Positions 16,775-25,656 are shown, counted from the stretch's first letter. The stretch is DNA of 64,000 nucleotides from Brockia lithotrophica (GCA_003050565.1 PEBW01000001.1:62001-126000), one strand, 5' to 3'. Translations and numbers: made by a program. The notes: generated by a model from the sequence alone, not told the origin.

Positions 16775-17939
16775 GTGCGTCGCGATCTTGGGAAGAAAAA
16801 GGCTGCGCGGCCTCCCGAGAGGGGTCCCTTGATTCCGCACGCCAAAGCGGAGGAATGTAAGAACAGGAAGGGTCTGCCGCGAGGGGATTCCCCGTCAGGG
16901 CGAAGGCGCGGGCGCGCGAACCGCCGCATACGTACCGGAACTCGCACGCGCGGCATTTGCCTTCGAGACGGTCGGGATCGCGGAGGGCGCGGAGAAGCGG
17001 GTGGTTTCGGTAGACCTCCGCGATCGGCGTCTCCCGCGCGTTTCCGAGCCGGTAGGGGAGAAAGCCGCTCGGGTACAGGTCGCCGATGTGGGACACGAAG
17101 AGGAACCCGTCCCCGTCGTTCACGCCGCGCGTGTAGCGGCGCATCGCCTTTCCCAGGCGGGCGACGAGCTCGGGATCGTCCTCCGGAACGAAGACCCCTC
17201 CCGGCGGGATCTCACGCCCCATTTCCCGGAGGAGGCGCTCTAGGCGAACGCGCCGGATCTGCGGCGCCTCCGTCGTCTTGATCTCAAAGGGCACGCGCCG
17301 CTCCAAATCGACGAGCCATTCAAGGACGGCTTCGAACTCTTCCGGAGAAACCATGTCTTCCCGGCGCGCCCGGCCCGTGGGAATGAGGAAGAAGACCTCC
17401 CACTTCTCCACGCCCCACGTTTCAAGCAGGCGGGCGATGTTGGGCAGGTCGTGGAGGTTGAAACTACTTACGACCGTGTTCACCTGCAGGGGCATTCCCA
17501 GGCGGCGGAGGACGCCGATCGCCCAAACGGTTTTTTCGTACGTTCCGCGAAACCCGCGAAAGGCGTCGTGAATTTCGCGCGTAGAACCATCCAGGCTGAA
17601 CGACCAGCGGTGTAGGCCGAGCTCCGCGGCGTGCTCCATGACCGCCTCTGTGACGAGAGGCGTCGCGCTGGGCGAAAGGGCGACTTCGAGCCCGGTCTTT
17701 CGCGCGTAAGACACGAGCTCAAACAGGTCCTCGCGCATGAGCGCGTCTCCCCCGGAAAAGACCAGGAGGCGCGTCCCCATGTCGTATATGTCGCGGATGA
17801 GCTTCTTTCCTTCCTCCGTGGAAAGCTCCCGGGGGTCCCGCCGGTACTGCGCCCGCGCCCGGCAGTGCCGACACTTGAGGAGGCAGGCGCGCGTGACCTC
17901 CCAGATCACGAGAACCGGGTGATCGTCGAAGTGGCGCAT
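16740..17939 (-). CDS. Radical SAM/SPASM protein of unknown substrate (TIGR04053-like)
   Basis: A 399-residue radical SAM enzyme. The N-terminus has WEVTRACLLKCRHCRA with the cluster cysteines C19, C23 and C26, followed by the SAM-binding FSGGDALMREDLFEL block. The C-terminus carries SPASM-type cysteines (CRACEFRYVCGG and a later C near DPSC) for auxiliary clusters. It resembles the family containing heme d1/AhbD-like and TIGR04053 proteins; the reaction is not known to me. I chose the ATG at 17939, with AAAGGA about 10 bases upstream; the longer frame to 18215 runs through the promoter. No small precursor peptide gene was seen beside it, arguing against a simple RiPP maturase. Confidence 0.85.
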   Translation of the reverse strand: MRHFDDHPVLVIWEVTRACLLKCRHCRARAQYRRDPRELSTEEGKKLIRDIYDMGTRLLVFSGGDALMREDLFELVSYARKTGLEVALSPSATPLVTEAVMEHAAELGLHRWSFSLDGSTREIHDAFRGFRGTYEKTVWAIGVLRRLGMPLQVNTVVSSFNLHDLPNIARLLETWGVEKWEVFFLIPTGRARREDMVSPEEFEAVLEWLVDLERRVPFEIKTTEAPQIRRVRLERLLREMGREIPPGGVFVPEDDPELVARLGKAMRRYTRGVNDGDGFLFVSHIGDLYPSGFLPYRLGNARETPIAEVYRNHPLLRALRDPDRLEGKCRACEFRYVCGGSRARAFALTGNPLAADPSCSYIPPLWRAESRDPSREAAQPFSSQDRDAQDAPQAPKETS

Positions 17940-18055
17940 GGATACCGCATCCTTTCCCCGTATTCCCGATTCCGGCTCTCTCGGTACCGTGTGGGGAGAG
18001 GAGCCCGTTCGCTTCGGCGAGATCCGCAGATCCGCTCGATCCATGGGTACGATCC

Positions 18056-18064
18056 ATTGTAGCA
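18056..18064 (-). promoter_or_regulatory. Extended -10 promoter of the radical SAM gene
   Basis: Minus-strand TGCTACAAT, a near-consensus extended -10, about 117 bases before the ATG at 17939. No -35 match. The rest of the 393-base gap 17940-18332 holds only a weak plus-strand -10 candidate TAAAAT (18253-18258) for the following operon. Confidence 0.5.
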
Positions 18065-18332
18065 TGGAAAAAAAGAAAATCGCGGAAACGGATCCTCTTG
18101 GTTCTGAATCTTTCACGGCAAAGTTGTGACAGGAATTTGAACAAACCACCTGGGGTTGCGAGAAACGCGGCAGCGCCCGGACCGAGTTCCGGAGAGGTGC
18201 AAACGAGAGAGCCACCCCGGGGATCTCCGCGCGCGGAAGCGCGGAAGTTCGCTAAAATAAGAGAATGGATGGGAATCCGAAGCCGAGGCCCCAAAAGACG
18301 CGGACGACCACCCAAATTCAGGAGGGGTGACC

Positions 18333-19493
18333 ATGGCCGGCACCACGGGCAAGCACGTCGCGTTCCTGCTTCTCGCAGGGCTCCTCCTCTTCTCCGCACT
18401 CCCCCCGGTCCTTGCGCGGGCCCAAAGCGAAGGGGTCCGTCTCTTTACCCCGTACATCCACGTAGCCGTATCCCCGGGGGACACCGTGACCTTTGACATC
18501 ACGGCGACGAACACGACGGGAACCGTACGCTCCCTTCCCCTCGCGGTTCGCGCGCCGGAAGGCTGGCGTGCAGAGCTCGCGGCAGGCGGACGGAAAATCG
18601 CCGGGCTTGCCGTGTCTCCCGAGGAAAAGGAAACGTTCACGCTTACCGTAGAGGTACCGCTCCAGGTCGAGCGCGGGAGCTACGGAGTTCAGATCGTCTC
18701 CGGCTCGGCGACTCTCCTCTCCCTCACACTCGACGTCACGGAAGCAGGGACGTTGCAGACTGAGTTCACCTCGGATCAGACGAACATGGAGGGTACGGCG
18801 AGCTCCACCTTTTCGTACGAGCTCCGCCTTCGGAACCGCACGCCGGAAACCCAGACGTACGCCCTCCTCGCCAACGCCCCCGAGGGGTGGAACGTCGTAT
18901 TTCGCGTGGAAGGAAAGGACGTGACGAGCGTCACGGTCGAGCCTAACGACATGAAGCGGATCACCGTGTCCCTCACGCCTCCGAGCAAGGTCAACGCGGG
19001 GACGTACAAGATCCCCGTTCGCGCGGAAACCAAGGGCCAGACGGCGGAGCTCACGCTGGAAGCGGTAATCCGAGGGACCTACGGTCTCAAACTCACAACG
19101 CCCAACGAGGTCCTCTCTACGGACATCACCGCCGGCGGGAGCCGAACCCTTCAGCTCGTCCTGGAAAATACGGGATCGGCACCCCTTCATCGCATCGAAC
19201 TCACGGCGGAAAGCGTCCCCATGGGCTGGGAGGTCACGTTTGACCCGAAGACCGTGGACGTCCTGGAACCCGGGAAGACGGCGACCGTAAACGCCACGAT
19301 CCGCGCCGACGGCAAGGCGATTGCGGGCGACTACGCCCTCACCCTTTCGGCAAACGCGACGGAAGCGAGCGCGTCCCAGGTGTTTCGCGTCACGGTCAAG
19401 ACGTCCCTCTGGTGGGGAATCGTAGGTTTCCTCCTCATCGCCGCCGTAGTCTTTGGGCTCTGGGAGCTCGTCCGCCGATACGGGAGGCGATGA
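18333..19493 (+). CDS. Surface protein with NEW3 (Ig-like) repeats, ABC-associated
   Basis: A 386-residue exported, membrane-anchored protein. It has a signal peptide (about 1-32, hydrophobic AFLLLAGLLLFSALPPVLA then ARAQ), three beta-rich repeats of roughly 110 residues each carrying the NEW3/COG1470 signature (APEGWRAEL, APEGWNVVF, VPMGWEVTF, each preceded by an NTTG or NTGS-like strand), and one C-terminal transmembrane helix (WWGIVGFLLIAAVVFGLWELV) with a basic RRYGRR tail. The bulk therefore lies outside the cell. It is the first of three genes; the ATPase follows after 3 bases. ATG at 18333 is preceded by AGGAGGGG. The ligand is unknown; such proteins commonly sit beside ABC-2 exporters in archaea and Firmicutes. 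Confidence 0.85.
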   Translation: MAGTTGKHVAFLLLAGLLLFSALPPVLARAQSEGVRLFTPYIHVAVSPGDTVTFDITATNTTGTVRSLPLAVRAPEGWRAELAAGGRKIAGLAVSPEEKETFTLTVEVPLQVERGSYGVQIVSGSATLLSLTLDVTEAGTLQTEFTSDQTNMEGTASSTFSYELRLRNRTPETQTYALLANAPEGWNVVFRVEGKDVTSVTVEPNDMKRITVSLTPPSKVNAGTYKIPVRAETKGQTAELTLEAVIRGTYGLKLTTPNEVLSTDITAGGSRTLQLVLENTGSAPLHRIELTAESVPMGWEVTFDPKTVDVLEPGKTATVNATIRADGKAIAGDYALTLSANATEASASQVFRVTVKTSLWWGIVGFLLIAAVVFGLWELVRRYGRR

Positions 19494-19496
19494 ACC

Positions 19497-20441
19497 TTGA
19501 CGCGGAAAGAAGCGGTCGTCCTCGAGCACCTCACGAAGGCGTTTGGCGATACCCGGGCGGTGGAAGATCTCAACCTCGCCGTACACGAAGGTGAAATCTT
19601 CGGGCTCCTCGGCCCCAACGGCGCGGGGAAGACGACGACGATCCTCATGCTCCTGGGTCTCGTGGAACCCACCGAAGGACGCGCCCTCGTGTTTGGAATC
19701 GACGCCACGCGGAATCCGCGGGAGGTCAAGCGCCTCGTGGGTTATCTCCCCGACGACGTGGGGTTTTACGAGGACCTCACGGGGCGAGAAAACCTCCTCC
19801 TCACCGGGCGGCTCAACGGGCTTTCCGAGACAGAGGCCAATGCCTCCGCCGAACGCCTTCTCGCCCGGGTAGGGCTGGAAGGTGCGGCCGACCTTCCGGT
19901 GAAGGCGTACTCTCGCGGGATGCGCCAGCGGCTCGGCCTCGCCGACACGCTCATGAAAAAGCCACGGCTCATCGTCCTCGACGAACCCACGTTGGGGATC
20001 GACCCCGAAGGCGTGCGGGAATTCCTCCACCTCATCCGAACCCTCAGCCAAGAAGAGGGTGTCACCGTGCTCCTCTCCTCGCACCACCTCCACCAAGTTC
20101 AGGCCATCTGCGACCGCGTGGGGATCTTCGTGAAGGGCCGTCTCCTCGCCGTAGGGACGGTCGACGAACTCTCTCGCCAGCTTTTCTCCCGAGAGCCGTA
20201 CGCGCTGCGCCTTACCGCCCGCCCCCTTTCGGAAGAGGTCCTTCGGGCGCTCGCCCGGATTCCCGGCGTCACCCGCGTCGAACCCCAAGGCGCGGACGAA
20301 CTCTTCGTTGCGGCCACGCGCGACGTGGCTTCGGAGGTCGCCCGCGAGGTCGTCGGCCGCGGAGCGTCCCTCGCTCGCCTCGAACCCGTGCGGTACGGTC
20401 TCGACGAGATCTACCACCGCTTCTTCGAAGGGGTGGCGTGA
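19497..20441 (+). CDS. ABC transporter ATP-binding protein (ABC-2 exporter type)
   Basis: A 314-residue ATPase of the CcmA/DrrA class. Motifs: Walker A GPNGAGKTT (39-47), Q-loop region GYLPDDVGFYEDLTG, signature SRGMRQRLGLAD, Walker B LIVLDEPTLGID and switch histidine SSHHLHQ. A C-terminal extension of about 90 residues is typical of DrrA-like proteins. Translation starts at a TTG (19497), with GGAGG 9 bases upstream at the end of the preceding gene. It should energise the permease encoded immediately downstream. Confidence 0.93.
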   Translation: MTRKEAVVLEHLTKAFGDTRAVEDLNLAVHEGEIFGLLGPNGAGKTTTILMLLGLVEPTEGRALVFGIDATRNPREVKRLVGYLPDDVGFYEDLTGRENLLLTGRLNGLSETEANASAERLLARVGLEGAADLPVKAYSRGMRQRLGLADTLMKKPRLIVLDEPTLGIDPEGVREFLHLIRTLSQEEGVTVLLSSHHLHQVQAICDRVGIFVKGRLLAVGTVDELSRQLFSREPYALRLTARPLSEEVLRALARIPGVTRVEPQGADELFVAATRDVASEVAREVVGRGASLARLEPVRYGLDEIYHRFFEGVA

Positions 20442-20442
20442 G

Positions 20443-21387
20443 ATGGACCGCGGCTTGGTCGTGCTCTACCGCAAAGAGCTCGCCGACCACGTGCACAGCC
20501 TTCGCTCCACCGTGCTCGCCGCCCTCATCGCCCTTACGTCCCTCGCCTCCCTCTTCACCGCCGCTCAAGCGCTTCGCTCGTTCGTCCCTTCGACCAAGGA
20601 CCCGTCCGCCGTTCCCGTGTTTCTCATCGCCGTGAGCTCAGGCGCAAACAACCTTCCCTCGCTCGCATCCTTCGTAGGCTTTTTGGCTCCCCTCCTGGGG
20701 CTCGGCATGAGCTTCGACGCCATCAGCTCGGAACGCAACCGCCGGACGCTCATTCGCCTCCTCGCCCAACCCATCTACCGGGACGACGTGATCCTCGCGA
20801 AGTGGCTCGCCGCACTCACCGTCGTGGGCGTGTTCTTCTTCGCCCTGGGGGTGCTGGTCGTCGGGCTCGCGATCTTCTTCTTTGGCGTGCCGCCCGAGGG
20901 CGAGGAGCTCCTCCGCTTCTTCACGTACCTGGCCGCGACGGTCGTCTACGTTGCGGTGTGGATTTCCCTAGGGGTGCTCCTTTCCCTCCTCTTCCGCCAG
21001 CCCTCCACGGCGATCCTCGTCGGCCTCGCCGCGTGGCTCTACCTCGTCCTCTTCCATCCCCTCCTCGTCAACCTCTTCGTCCCCGTAGACGAAGGGGCTC
21101 CCCCGAACGTGCAACTCCGCCAACTCGCGTGGCATCAAGGCCTTCTCCGCCTCTCCCCCGTGGAACTCTACCAGGAAATCGCCACCGCGCTCCTCACGCC
21201 GGAGGTGCGCACCCTGGGACCGCTCACCCTCGGTCAGCTCGTCGGCGCCGTCCCCACGCCGCTCCCGTATTCCCAGAGCCTAATCCTCGTCCTTCCACAC
21301 GTCGTCGTCCTCTTCGCCCTCGCCGCGACCCTCTTCGGCGTCGCCTTTGCCTACTTCATGCGTCAGGACATCACGGGCAGGGAGTAG
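20443..21387 (+). CDS. ABC transporter permease (ABC-2 type, NosY-like)
   Basis: A 314-residue membrane protein with six predicted helices (for example VLAALIALTSLASLFTAA, GVFFFALGVLVVGLAIFFF, ILVLPHVVVLFALAATLFG) and the NosY/ABC-2 feature SSERNRRTLIRLLAQPIYRDDV, a cytoplasmic coupling loop. The ATG at 20443 follows the ATPase stop by one base, so the pair is translationally coupled. Large extracytoplasmic loop at about 185-260. With the NEW3 protein it forms a three-gene operon; the substrate is unknown. Its last 108 bases are overlapped antisense by the PhoU-like gene. Confidence 0.9.
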   Translation: MDRGLVVLYRKELADHVHSLRSTVLAALIALTSLASLFTAAQALRSFVPSTKDPSAVPVFLIAVSSGANNLPSLASFVGFLAPLLGLGMSFDAISSERNRRTLIRLLAQPIYRDDVILAKWLAALTVVGVFFFALGVLVVGLAIFFFGVPPEGEELLRFFTYLAATVVYVAVWISLGVLLSLLFRQPSTAILVGLAAWLYLVLFHPLLVNLFVPVDEGAPPNVQLRQLAWHQGLLRLSPVELYQEIATALLTPEVRTLGPLTLGQLVGAVPTPLPYSQSLILVLPHVVVLFALAATLFGVAFAYFMRQDITGRE

Positions 21388-21990
21388 GGGAATTCCTCCT
21401 GCCTCCGTCCGCCCCGCCTCGGCCAAGTAGGCGCGAACGTCTTCGTACATCTCGGCGACGACCTCTCCTGCGCAGACGAGGAAGACCCCGTAAATCCCCG
21501 GGAGGTCTTCTCCTCCTGCAAAAAAGCCAAACGCACGCCCCTCCTCGCGTACGCGGAGGAGGGGCGTCGCTTCCGCGACGAGGAACGCCTCTACGATCTC
21601 CTCCGCCGCCCGGAGCAAGACCCGCACGTACCGGGGAAAGGTGACGTCCGCCTCCTCGGCGAGTCGGGCCGTGCTCCCCCCCTCCGGGAGGCGCCGTGCC
21701 ATGTACACCCCGAATTGGCCAAGGCGACGGAGGGAACGGGCGAGCTTCCCGGCGGTGATCCACCACCGGGCCTCTTTGTCCGAACTTTTTGTTACGGTTA
21801 GCGCGCGGAGGGCGACTTCTTCCAACCTCCGTGAATTTTCCTGAAGGGCCTCTTCTTCGGCCGCCGTCCGTCGGGCGAGGTCGAGGTCGTGGCGGAAGGT
21901 TGCCACCGTCGCCCCTTCCACGGCGCGCTTCGCCCACCTGAGCTGGGCGAGGAGGAGCCCGTGAACCTCACTCCGCAAGTCGTCTTCCAC
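21280..21990 (-). CDS. PhoU-like protein at the end of the pst operon
   Basis: A 236-residue protein lying 14 bases after the second pstB. Residues about 1-175 are helical and resemble a PhoU-type bundle (LRSEVHGLLLAQLRWAKRAVEGA, HDLDLARRTAAEEEALQENSRRLEEVALRAL), consistent with a peripheral regulator of the Pst transporter, though similarity is weak by eye and metal-binding E/DxxxD motifs are not obvious. The last 36 residues are strongly acidic (GKGDAEEGRGEGEEDDDV) and are encoded antisense to the end of the ABC permease, so the tail probably arose by loss of an earlier stop. I chose the GTG at 21990, with AGGGGG upstream; a TTG at 22008 overlapping the pstB stop is the alternative. A bona fide phoU is at 33495. 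Confidence 0.65.
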   Translation of the reverse strand: MEDDLRSEVHGLLLAQLRWAKRAVEGATVATFRHDLDLARRTAAEEEALQENSRRLEEVALRALTVTKSSDKEARWWITAGKLARSLRRLGQFGVYMARRLPEGGSTARLAEEADVTFPRYVRVLLRAAEEIVEAFLVAEATPLLRVREEGRAFGFFAGGEDLPGIYGVFLVCAGEVVAEMYEDVRAYLAEAGRTEAGGIPLLPARDVLTHEVGKGDAEEGRGEGEEDDDVWKDED

Positions 21991-22004
21991 CCTGTCTCCC
22001 CCTC

Positions 22005-22778
22005 TCAACCGAAGCGGCCGGCGACGTAATCCTCCGTCTCCTTTTTCTTAGGTCTTTGGAAGATCTCCGAAGTCGGACCGACCTCTACGAGAGAACCGTC
22101 GAGAAAAAAGGCGGTGATGTCGGAAATGCGCGCCGCCTGTTGCATGTTGTGCGTCACGATCACGACCGTAAGGCGCGACTTGAGTTCGTAGAGGAGCTCT
22201 TCGATCTTCGCCGTGGAGATGGGGTCCAACGCCGACGTAGGCTCGTCGAGGAGGAGGACTTCCGGATGCAGGGCCAGGGCGCGGGCGATGACGAGCCGCT
22301 GCTGCTGGCCGCCGGATAACGAGAGGGCCGACTCATGCAGGCGGTCTTTCACTTCGTCCCAAAGGGCTGCCCAGCGCAAGCTGCGCTCGACGATCTCGTC
22401 AAGCTCCGTTCGGGATACGCGCCCGTGCAGGCGAGGGCCGTAGGCGACGTTGTCGTAGATGCTCATGGGAAAGGGGTTCGGCCGCTGGAACACCATACCC
22501 ACGCGCCTGCGCAAGGCGAGGACGTCCGTGCGCGGATCGTAGATGTCCTCGCCTTCGAAGAGGATCGTCCCGCGTACGCTCGTGTTGGGGATGAAGTCGT
22601 TCATTCGGTTGAGGAGGCGAATGAAGGTGGACTTCCCGCAGCCCGAAGGGCCGATGAGGGCGGTGATCTGGTGTCTGGGAATGTCAAGCGTGACGCCGAA
22701 GAGGGCCTGTTTGTTGCCGTAAAAAAAATCTACGTCGCGCACCGAAAAGACCACGCGCTCCCCACGTTCTGGGCTCAC
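22005..22778 (-). CDS. pstB: Phosphate ABC transporter ATP-binding protein PstB (second copy)
   Basis: ATPase of the high-affinity phosphate importer. The 257-residue product has Walker [10 protein letters not shown] (43-51), Q-loop [14 protein letters not shown], signature [12 protein letters not shown], Walker [13 protein letters not shown] and the C-terminal [11 protein letters not shown] ending typical of PstB. The start is the GTG at 22778, with CGGGAGG 8 bases upstream; this gives the normal PstB length. It follows the first pstB by 16 bases, as pstBA-pstBB does in Bacillus. Confidence 0.95.
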   Translation of the reverse strand: MSPERGERVVFSVRDVDFFYGNKQALFGVTLDIPRHQITALIGPSGCGKSTFIRLLNRMNDFIPNTSVRGTILFEGEDIYDPRTDVLALRRRVGMVFQRPNPFPMSIYDNVAYGPRLHGRVSRTELDEIVERSLRWAALWDEVKDRLHESALSLSGGQQQRLVIARALALHPEVLLLDEPTSALDPISTAKIEELLYELKSRLTVVIVTHNMQQAARISDITAFFLDGSLVEVGPTSEIFQRPKKKETEDYVAGRFG

Positions 22779-22794
22779 GCCGATACCCTCCCGC

Positions 22795-23661
22795 TCAACC
22801 GAAACGTCCCGTGACGTAGTCCTCCGTCCGCTTGTCCTTCGGACGGGTGAAGATCTCCCGCGTCGGGGCAAACTCGACGAGGCGTCCTTCGAGGAAGAAC
22901 GCCGTGTAGTCGGAGACGCGGGCCGCTTGCTGGAGATTGTGGGTGACGATGACGATCGTGTACTCCTTTTTGAGTTCGTAGAGGAGTTCTTCGATCTTTG
23001 CCGTGGAGATGGGGTCGAGGGCGGCGGCGGGCTCGTCGAAGAGGATCACCTCGGGCTCCACGGCGATCGTCCGGGCGATGCACAGCCGCTGCTGTTGCCC
23101 ACCGGATAGCGAGAGGGCAGACTGGTGAAGCCGATCCTTCACTTCGTCCCAAAGGGCCGCCCGACGGAGGCTCTCCTCCACGCGCGCGTCGAGCTCCACA
23201 CGGTCGCGAACGCCGTGAAAGCGGAGGGCGTACGCGATGTTTTCGTAGATCGACTTGTTGAAGGGGTTGGGGCGCTGCCAGACCATGCCGATACGCGTCC
23301 GCACGAAGCGCACGTCAACGTCCGGGCGGTTGATGTCCACACCGCGGTAGAGGATCGCCCCTTCCGTACGTACGTCGGGAATCGTGTCGTTCATCCGGTT
23401 GAGCGCCCGGAGGTAGGTGGACTTTCCCGAACCGGAAGGGCCGATGAGCGCCGTCACGTATCCCTTGCGGAATTCCAGGCTCACGCGTTCGACGGCAAGG
23501 GTGCGCCCATAGTAGACGGACAACTCCCGCGTGCTCAAGCTCACCTGCCCCACGGCGAGCGGGGCATCCCAGACGCCCTCAAGCTCACGTTCGAGGGTAG
23601 CCGCACGCTTCACCCCTAACGGGATCCCCGTCGCAAGCGCGAGGCGCCGCAGAGCTTCCAT
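22795..23661 (-). CDS. pstB: Phosphate ABC transporter ATP-binding protein PstB (first copy)
   Basis: The upstream of two tandem PstB ATPases, 288 residues with an N-terminal extension of about 35 residues compared with the downstream copy. Walker [10 protein letters not shown] (74-82), Q-loop [14 protein letters not shown], signature [12 protein letters not shown], Walker [14 protein letters not shown]-terminus [14 protein letters not shown] at 23661 has GGGGGGAAGGG upstream. The copies differ around the loops contacting the permease, so one may serve a different permease pairing or the two may form a heterodimer on PstA/PstC. Confidence 0.95.
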   Translation of the reverse strand: MEALRRLALATGIPLGVKRAATLERELEGVWDAPLAVGQVSLSTRELSVYYGRTLAVERVSLEFRKGYVTALIGPSGSGKSTYLRALNRMNDTIPDVRTEGAILYRGVDINRPDVDVRFVRTRIGMVWQRPNPFNKSIYENIAYALRFHGVRDRVELDARVEESLRRAALWDEVKDRLHQSALSLSGGQQQRLCIARTIAVEPEVILFDEPAAALDPISTAKIEELLYELKKEYTIVIVTHNLQQAARVSDYTAFFLEGRLVEFAPTREIFTRPKDKRTEDYVTGRFG

Positions 23662-23764
23662 GGTCCCTTCCCCCCAATCTCGTTATTCCCCTCGGATCGC
23701 CGGAAAGCGCACATTCCAACCTCGGCCCTTCCCCGAAACTCAAGCCCGTCGTCGGCGATCCCCC

Positions 23765-24655
23765 TCACTCCGACGCCGTAAGGCGGCGGTAGAAGGCGCG
23801 GCCGATCCAACGGGCGATGACGTTGTACAGAAGGACGACGAGGACGAGGAGCGCCGATGCTCCGTCTGAAATGCGCAAGCGGTCGGGCACGAGTGACTCG
23901 GCATTGAGCTTCCAGATGTGCACGGAGAGGACTTCCCCGGGGCGCATCGGGGAAAGCGGGGAACTCGGGGAAAAGGGATTCCAATCCGAAAAGTCGAGGG
24001 GGAGCGTGGTCATCCCCGCCGTAAACATGAGCGCCGCCGCCTCGCCGAAGGCGCGCCCCGACGCGAGGATGATCCCGGTGAGAATCCCCGGGACCGCCGA
24101 GGGGAGGAGGACGTGAACGACGGTGTGCCAACGCGTCACGCCCAAGGCGAGGCTCGCCTCCCGCTGGTCGCGGGGCACGGCCCGAAGGGCGTCCTCCGTC
24201 ACCCGGACGATGAGCGGGAGGTTGAAGATCGTGAGCGCCAACGCGCCGCCCAACAGGGTAAACTTCCACCCCGTGTAGTAGACGAAGACGAGAAAGCCGA
24301 AGAGGCCCACGACGATGCTCGGAAGCGAGGCGAGGACTTCTACGGCGAGGCGCACGAGTTCTGTAAACGGCCCGCGGCGAGCAAACTCGGCGAGGTAGAT
24401 CCCACCGCCTACCCCGAGGGGAACGGTGATGAGGAGGGAAAGGACGAGGACGTACACCGTGTTGAAGAGCTGAATTCCCACACCCCCTCCGGATTCCATA
24501 GTCTTCGGAGGCGAGGTGAGGAAGTGCCAGTCGATGACGGGCAGGCCGCGGTAAAAGATGTAGCCCAAAAGGCCGAGGAGGAGGAGGACGAAGAAGCCGG
24601 CGATCGCGCTGAAGACCGCCGTGGCGATACGGTCGGCAGTCTTGGGCGATATCAT
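23765..24655 (-). CDS. pstA: Phosphate ABC transporter permease PstA
   Basis: Membrane subunit of the Pst importer, 296 residues with six helices (first about 12-36, AVFSAIAGFFVLLLLGLLGYIFYRG) and the coupling-loop signature EDALRAVPRDQREASLALG. Ends in IGRAFYRRLTASE. The ATG at 24655 overlaps the pstC stop by four bases (ATGA), with GGAGGG upstream, so PstC and PstA are translationally coupled. Much longer in-frame reading to 25363 is only the shadow of pstC. A 103-base gap precedes the first pstB. Confidence 0.95.
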   Translation of the reverse strand: MISPKTADRIATAVFSAIAGFFVLLLLGLLGYIFYRGLPVIDWHFLTSPPKTMESGGGVGIQLFNTVYVLVLSLLITVPLGVGGGIYLAEFARRGPFTELVRLAVEVLASLPSIVVGLFGFLVFVYYTGWKFTLLGGALALTIFNLPLIVRVTEDALRAVPRDQREASLALGVTRWHTVVHVLLPSAVPGILTGIILASGRAFGEAAALMFTAGMTTLPLDFSDWNPFSPSSPLSPMRPGEVLSVHIWKLNAESLVPDRLRISDGASALLVLVVLLYNVIARWIGRAFYRRLTASE

Positions 24656-25569
24656 GCGTACACCCTCCTCCTGCCGAGGAGGCGGACGACGATTATGGAC
24701 AGCGCGGACATGAGGAGGAGGATCACCGCCAACGTCCAGAGGACGTAGTATTCCAGCGTTCCCTCGGCGGCAAAGCCCATGCTCATCGTGATGACGCTCG
24801 TGATCGTCGCCCCCGGGTCGAGGAGCGAACGGGGAAACCGCGGGGTGTTGCCGATGACCATCTGCACCGCCAGAGCCTCGCCGAACGCGCGCGCCATTCC
24901 GAAGATCACGGCCGTGAGGAGACCGGGAAGGGCGGCACGGAGGGAGAGGCGGGAAATCGTCTGCCAGCGCGTCGCGCCCAGCGCGTAAGAACCGTGCTTG
25001 ATCTCCGTCGGGACGGCGCGCAGGGCGTCCGTGGCCACGCTCGTCACGGTGGGAAGGATCATCACCGTGAGGACGAGAATCGCCGTAAACAGGCTGTAGC
25101 CGATGCCGCCGACGTGTTCCCGCACGAAGGGGACGAGGAGGCGCATGCCGATGTACCCGTAGACCACCGAAGGAATCCCAACGAGGATCTCGAGGACCGG
25201 CGTGAGGATGCGGTCCCCCCACCGGGGTGCGATTTCCGCCACAAAGATGGCCGCACCCAAGCTGAGGGGGGTCGCCAAAAGCGCGGCCCCCAACGTGACG
25301 ACGGCCGACCCGTAGAGAAAGGCGAGAGCGCCGTATTGGGGCGGACTCCCGAGGGGGCTCCACGTCGTCGAGAGGAATTCGCCGAGCGAAAGGTGGTAGC
25401 GGGTAAACGGGAGGATTCCCTGGTAAAAAATGAAAAAGTACACCGCTCCCGCGATGAGGAGGACGAGGGCGACGCTCACAGCGAGGTACGCAAAGCCGAG
25501 CTTTTCCTGGAGTTCACGGAAGAGGTCTACCCGCCGCCGTGATGCGGCTCTCTTTCGACCGTCCGACAT
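24652..25569 (-). CDS. pstC: Phosphate ABC transporter permease PstC
   Basis: Second membrane subunit, 305 residues: an N-terminal basic segment (KRAASRRRVDLFRE), helix at about 28-52, extracytoplasmic loop, then the binding-protein-dependent transport domain with signature TDALRAVPTEIKHGSYALGATRWQT. About six to seven helices. It is the first gene after the hairpin that follows pstS, and is co-translated with pstA. Confidence 0.95.
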   Translation of the reverse strand: MSDGRKRAASRRRVDLFRELQEKLGFAYLAVSVALVLLIAGAVYFFIFYQGILPFTRYHLSLGEFLSTTWSPLGSPPQYGALAFLYGSAVVTLGAALLATPLSLGAAIFVAEIAPRWGDRILTPVLEILVGIPSVVYGYIGMRLLVPFVREHVGGIGYSLFTAILVLTVMILPTVTSVATDALRAVPTEIKHGSYALGATRWQTISRLSLRAALPGLLTAVIFGMARAFGEALAVQMVIGNTPRFPRSLLDPGATITSVITMSMGFAAEGTLEYYVLWTLAVILLLMSALSIIVVRLLGRRRVYA

Positions 25570-25629
25570 TGAGCCTCCCCCTGGGACGTGGATTCACCCA
25601 AAAAGATACGCCATTTCGAGACGTAAAGG

Positions 25630-25656
25630 AAGGGGTACGCCCAGCGCATACCCCTT
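25630..25656 (-). terminator. Hairpin in the pstS-pstC gap
   Basis: Minus-strand stem AAGGGGTA/TACCCCTT (25630-25637, 25649-25656) followed by CCTTTACG. It lies 64 bases after the pstS stop. Partial terminators here commonly make the binding protein more abundant than the membrane subunits. The T run is weak, so read-through or 3'-end protection are both possible. Confidence 0.55.
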
